Assembly: GCF_014200595.1 (NCBI RefSeq)
Contig: NZ_JACHCG010000002.1
Span: 682,001 to 746,000 of the forward strand
Origin: Pedobacter cryoconitis
GTDB taxonomy: Bacteria; Bacteroidota; Bacteroidia; Sphingobacteriales; Sphingobacteriaceae
Length of the DNA stretch: 64,000 bases
Reading direction: 5' to 3'
Position 1 is the first letter of the stretch. The number at the start of each line of letters is the position of its first letter. A model generated the notes under the pieces. The model had not been told where the DNA came from, made no database searches, and saw only the letters and a list, made by a program, of their open reading frames with translations. This document shows positions 60,196 through 64,000 of this stretch, in pieces. Position numbers and translations under genes: made by a program.

Positions 60196-61998
60196 TTATT
60201 TATTCTTTTTTTCCTGTGTTTTAACTTGTTGTTGCTGACGCATGTAATCGTCTAAACGAGTCTGGAACTTAGATTTTTTCTTTTGTTCTTCAGGTTTCTT
60301 TTTGTTCTCCTTCAGAATATTGTGAATTTTCTCATCGTTAACCATTGACTTGATCAGGAACTGCTGACCAAAGGTTAGCATGTTCGCCAGGAAGTAATAG
60401 TAGTTCAAACCAGCAGGGTAGCTGTTCAGTACACCTAAAAATACAACTGGCATAATATAACCGATGTATTTCATTTGTCCGGTAGCACCTGATACCTGGT
60501 TATTGAAATAAGTATAAATCAAGGTAGAGATAGTCATCAATACACACATTAAACTTAAGTGGTCACCAATAAATGGAATTGTAAATCCAAATTTAATGAA
60601 GTCATCATAAGTTGAAAGGTCATGCATCCATAAGAAACTCTGTCCTCTTAATTCGAATAAATTCGGGAAGAAGAAGAAGAAGGCCATTACAATAGGTAAC
60701 TGAAGCAGCATCGGTAAACAACCGCCCAGTGGATTTACACCCACCTGTTTATACAGCTTAAGATATTCCTGTTGTAATAAAGTAGCATTGTCTTCACCTA
60801 CTTTGGCTTTAATCTCATCCATTTCTGGTTTTAAGATTCTCATTTTAGCCATAGAGATGTAAGACTTGTAAGTCAATGGTGATAATACAACCTTTAAGGC
60901 AATAGTTAAGACTAAGATGATCAGACCATAGTTCCAGCCAAAGCTTTCCAGGAAGTTAAACACTGGCAGTACAACAAACCTGTTGATGTATTTCAATGGC
61001 CAGTAACCCATTTCTACCAGTTTCTCAATTTCTTGTCCCTGAGCTTTCAGCACTTTGAACTGATTGGTTCCGAAATAGAACTTCATCTTGTAGTTCTGTG
61101 CATCAAGCTGGTTGAAAGGAAGGTTTACTTTTGCAGAATACCCCTTTACATGGCCTGGCTCAGTCAGAATTCTTACTGCAAGGTTAACCTTGTTAAAAGG
61201 ATCAGCAGGAATCAGCACAGCTGAGAAAAAGTGTTGCTTAAAGGCAATCCACTCAATTTTAGCTTTAGCCAGACTCTCTGTTTCATCTTTAGCAATGCTC
61301 AGGTGATCAGGATTCTTTTCTACATACTTGTAATAAGGCGCAGAATATTGCTGTTCGTTTTTCAACGATTTTTCCTGTTGAAGTAATACCGTTTCCCAGT
61401 CCAGTGTGATACTATCTCTCTGAATAACCTGGTTCATCCCTTTTAAGTTGATGTTAAAACCAACATTATGAGATTTAGGCTGTAAATCATAAACAAACTC
61501 AATGTATTTATCCGCGCTGTAATTAGCGCGCATCACCATTGCGTTAGCTGTTTTTGTTGCTGTAAAATAAAGATCATTGGTTTTTACCAATTTACCGCCA
61601 ACGTTTAAGGTTAAGCCGAAAATATTTTCGTCACCATCAAACAATACAACCGGTTTATCAAGGTAAGTTTTTTCACCTTTTACTTCTACAGCTTTAATTT
61701 TACCACCTTTATTAGTGAAAGTTAATTTTAAAGCTTCATTTTCTAATACGCTGGTAGTAGCCGTACCAGAAATACTGGTTCCGAAAGGACCTTTCAGCGC
61801 TGCTGAGTCTAATTGCGGAGCCGGTGCATTTTCAGCAAGAGCAGCAGGTGAATGTTTAACACCAGCTTTACTAGCGGAATCAAGAGAGATCCGCTCCCGT
61901 TCTTTCTTCATTTCAGCCTCACTTGGCTTGAAAAAATAGAAGGAACCCGCCAAAACGATCATGATCAGGAACAATCCTGTGAATGTATTTTTATCCAT
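60196..61998 (-). CDS. yidC: Membrane protein insertase YidC
   Basis: 600 residues. The N-terminal anchor (FTGLFLIMIVLAGSFYFF) is followed by the large periplasmic domain (about 75-350). The conserved 60KD_IMP/OxaA core of five helices (WNYGLIILVLTIALKVVLSPLT, NPLGGCLPMLLQLPIVMAFF, GLNYYYFLANMLTFGQQFLI) comes next. The basic Lys/Gln-rich tail suits ribosome binding. It inserts and folds inner-membrane proteins with or without SecYEG. It lies 20 bp after pyrG and is likely co-transcribed, a common order in Bacteroidota. Confidence 0.97.
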   Translation of the reverse strand: MDKNTFTGLFLIMIVLAGSFYFFKPSEAEMKKERERISLDSASKAGVKHSPAALAENAPAPQLDSAALKGPFGTSISGTATTSVLENEALKLTFTNKGGKIKAVEVKGEKTYLDKPVVLFDGDENIFGLTLNVGGKLVKTNDLYFTATKTANAMVMRANYSADKYIEFVYDLQPKSHNVGFNINLKGMNQVIQRDSITLDWETVLLQQEKSLKNEQQYSAPYYKYVEKNPDHLSIAKDETESLAKAKIEWIAFKQHFFSAVLIPADPFNKVNLAVRILTEPGHVKGYSAKVNLPFNQLDAQNYKMKFYFGTNQFKVLKAQGQEIEKLVEMGYWPLKYINRFVVLPVFNFLESFGWNYGLIILVLTIALKVVLSPLTYKSYISMAKMRILKPEMDEIKAKVGEDNATLLQQEYLKLYKQVGVNPLGGCLPMLLQLPIVMAFFFFFPNLFELRGQSFLWMHDLSTYDDFIKFGFTIPFIGDHLSLMCVLMTISTLIYTYFNNQVSGATGQMKYIGYIMPVVFLGVLNSYPAGLNYYYFLANMLTFGQQFLIKSMVNDEKIHNILKENKKKPEEQKKKSKFQTRLDDYMRQQQQVKTQEKKNK

Positions 61999-62018
61999 TA
62001 TTGTTATTTAAACGCGTA

Positions 62019-63635
62019 TTAGTTTGTTTTTTTCTTCGCATACTCCATCGCAGCGGCGACAAATTTAACAAAAAGTGGGTGAGGATTAGCAACTGTTGAT
62101 TTTAATTCCGGATGAAATTGTCCACCAACGAAAAAAGGATGGTTTTTAAGCTCTACAATTTCCACTAAATGGCTGTCTGGATTAGTACCGGAAGCGATCA
62201 TACCAGCTTCTTCATATTGACTTAAATAAGCACTGTTAAATTCATAACGATGTCTGTGACGCTCATTAATGTGTTGTTTACCATAAGCACCAAATGCTTT
62301 AGTTCCTTTTTTAACATCACAAGGGTAAGAACCAAGACGCATTGTACCACCTTTGGTAGTTACTGTTTTCTGATCTTCCATCATATTGATTACAGGATCA
62401 ACAGTTAATTCATCAATTTCAGTTGTATTTGCTGTTTTTAAGCCCAGTACATTACGGCCAAACTCAATAACCGCACACTGCATACCTAAACAGATACCAA
62501 AGAAAGGAACGTTGTTTTCACGAACGTAACGAATAGCATCGATTTTTCCTTCAATACCACGGCTACCAAATCCTGGCGCAACTAATACACCATCCAAATG
62601 ACTAAGTTTCTCTTTGGCATTTTCTGCATTAACCTCTTCAGAAGGGATATATTCTACTCTTACTTTACATTCATTTTTAGCACCTGCATGAATGAAAGCT
62701 TCAATAATTGATTTATAAGCATCCGGCAATTCAACATATTTACCTACCAGGCCAATTCTAACTTCAGAAGTTGGGTTTTTAAGCCTTCCTAAAAAGTCTT
62801 TCCAGCTTTCCATATCAGGCTCATTTTTCTGCGCCAGTTTAAGTTTGCTCAATACTGTTTTATCCAGTTGTTCCTTCATCATTAACAATGGAACGGAATA
62901 AATAGAAGAAGCATCGATAGATTCAATAACTGCGTTAACGTTTACATTACAGAACAAGGCGATCTTTTTACGGATATCCATGTTGATATGCTGTTCTGTA
63001 CGGCAAACCAGGATATCTGGCTGAATACCATATTCCAATAATGCTTTAACCGAGTGTTGTGTTGGTTTTGTTTTAAGCTCACCAGCTGCTGCAAGGTAAG
63101 GGATCAGTGTTAAGTGGATCACAATTGCGTTGTTCGCGCCAGCTTCCCATTTAAATTGTCTTACGGCCTCAATGAAAGGAAGAGATTCGATATCTCCGAC
63201 AGTTCCACCAAGTTCAGTAATCACGATATCATAGTCACCTGTTTCACCAAGGATACGCATATTGCGTTTAATCTCATCAGTGATATGCGGAACAACCTGA
63301 ACAGTTTTTCCTAAATATTCACCCTGACGTTCCTTGTTGATTACATTCTGATAAATACGGCCTGTAGTGATATTATTAGCCTGAGAGGTAGGTACATTTA
63401 AGAAACGTTCATAATGGCCTAAATCTAAATCAGTTTCAGCACCGTCTTCAGTTACGTAGCATTCACCATGCTCATAGGGATTCAACGTTCCCGGATCAAT
63501 GTTGATATACGGATCGAATTTCTGAATGGTTACACGGTAACCTCTTGCTTGTAAAAGTTTGGCCAATGAAGCGGAGATGATGCCCTTACCTAAAGAGGAA
63601 GTAACACCGCCCGTAACAAAAATATACTTAGTCAT
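62019..63635 (-). CDS. pyrG: CTP synthase
   Basis: 538 residues, the usual length. The synthetase domain begins [20 protein letters not shown] (P-loop) and includes the UTP-site block [18 protein letters not shown] and [13 protein letters not shown]. The glutaminase domain has [12 protein letters not shown], the nucleophile block [10 protein letters not shown] (Cys) and the His-Glu pair FHPELKS. It makes CTP from UTP, ATP and glutamine. First gene of the pyrG-yidC operon, with a -7 TAGCTTTG element about 65 bp upstream. Confidence 0.98.
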   Translation of the reverse strand: MTKYIFVTGGVTSSLGKGIISASLAKLLQARGYRVTIQKFDPYINIDPGTLNPYEHGECYVTEDGAETDLDLGHYERFLNVPTSQANNITTGRIYQNVINKERQGEYLGKTVQVVPHITDEIKRNMRILGETGDYDIVITELGGTVGDIESLPFIEAVRQFKWEAGANNAIVIHLTLIPYLAAAGELKTKPTQHSVKALLEYGIQPDILVCRTEQHINMDIRKKIALFCNVNVNAVIESIDASSIYSVPLLMMKEQLDKTVLSKLKLAQKNEPDMESWKDFLGRLKNPTSEVRIGLVGKYVELPDAYKSIIEAFIHAGAKNECKVRVEYIPSEEVNAENAKEKLSHLDGVLVAPGFGSRGIEGKIDAIRYVRENNVPFFGICLGMQCAVIEFGRNVLGLKTANTTEIDELTVDPVINMMEDQKTVTTKGGTMRLGSYPCDVKKGTKAFGAYGKQHINERHRHRYEFNSAYLSQYEEAGMIASGTNPDSHLVEIVELKNHPFFVGGQFHPELKSTVANPHPLFVKFVAAAMEYAKKKTN

Positions 63636-63698
63636 GTTTGTGAGTTTGTGAAATAAAAGGCGCTTTTAAGGGCGTTTTTATTGTTTTTGTACGGGATA

Positions 63699-63706
63699 CA
63701 AAGCTA
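63699..63706 (-). promoter_or_regulatory. Probable -7 box of the pyrG-yidC promoter
   Basis: Minus strand TAGCTTTG matches TAnnTTTG, 64 bp before the pyrG ATG. A -33 TTTG is not clear (TTTC at about the right distance). Confidence 0.5.
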
Positions 63707-63780
63707 CGGAAATATTGTGGAATTGGGAAACTAATTGTGAATCTAATCGAATAACTGTGATTGGATGGCACTATTCCTCA

Positions 63781-63816
63781 AAAAAAAGACCAGATAAAAT
63801 ACCCGGCCTTTTTCTG
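63781..63816 (-). terminator. Probable terminator of a minus-strand gene beyond the window
   Basis: An A-run and AAAAAGACC pair with GGCCTTTTT (one mismatch), giving a T-run on the minus strand. It lies between the pyrG promoter and the window edge. 63817-64000 is AT-rich and holds nothing else I can recognise. Confidence 0.5.
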
Positions 63817-64000
63817 TTTTATATTTGGTTAGAATATGCGTAGTTAAATAAATGCTAAAACACGAGGCCGTAACACTAAGGTAAATCTAATATTAATTTT
63901 AGAAATTAGTATACACATTCACGAATATAATGAAATATAATTATAATTGACTGATTTACAGTAAGATTAATTATGTTGATTATTTTGATTTATCGTTTTA

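Noticed and set aside
1..64000. CRISPR arrays, riboswitches, phage or conjugation genes
   Set aside because: No regularly spaced repeats, no recognisable aptamer cores and no structural phage or Tra genes were found on either strand.

Overview
The window looks like a chromosomal segment of a Bacteroidota bacterium of the Sphingobacteriaceae, most like Pedobacter (inference from gene content; no 16S is present). Signs are FecR/SusC/SusD loci, a SusR/BT1754-like hybrid two-component system, fused SpmAB, signal-peptide S9 peptidases, almost no Shine-Dalgarno sequences, and a -33 TTTG / -7 TAnnTTTG promoter ahead of the only tRNA.

Layout. 1-7734 (+): the 3' end of a fecR gene, a SusC transducer, a SusD lipoprotein, a purple-acid-phosphatase-like enzyme and a glycerophosphodiester phosphodiesterase; this looks like an outer-membrane system for scavenging organic phosphodiesters. 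7785-10803: a start-less small membrane-protein frame (-), an AraC regulator, an inositol-monophosphatase-like protein and an NAD(P)-binding protein. 10836-11585: a gene graveyard holding PAS-domain (-) and phosphoketolase (+) remnants.

11553-34238 (all -) is a Wzx/Wzy-type exopolysaccharide region with its own regulation. It holds two hybrid kinases with C-terminal HPt domains, a FIST sensor, a sigma-54 activator (REC-AAA+-Fis), a WecA-like initiating transferase, four glycosyltransferases, an acyltransferase, a three-domain kinase/nucleotidyltransferase/P-loop protein, polymerase, flippase, Wzc-like and Wza-like export proteins and a stand-alone receiver. Four transcription units in this region, including the FIST-kinase operon, carry the same palindrome (ATTCCA-N5-TGGAAT) 70-100 bp upstream of a sigma-54-like -24/-12 element. 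This is the strongest regulatory signal in the window and defines a likely regulon of the resident activator.

34534-40814 (-): an OmpR/kinase pair next to a thioredoxin / ApbE / DUF4266 / DUF3570 / cytochrome b / VIT transporter gene set. Two nearly identical 20-bp sites lie ahead of both units. 41016-42000: an Fpg/Nei-like protein lacking the catalytic Pro2, then an NAD(P)-binding-protein remnant. 42035-52926: a compact fructan utilisation locus (BT1754-like sensor-regulator, sugar porter, SusC, SusD, GH32) with a palindromically arranged 15-bp repeat in its divergent control region. 52927-53531: two gene scraps, terminators and tRNA-Arg(TCT). 53602-63635: mostly core genes (exonuclease/GIY-YIG fusion, OsmC, SpmAB, S9 peptidase, YidC, CTP synthase).
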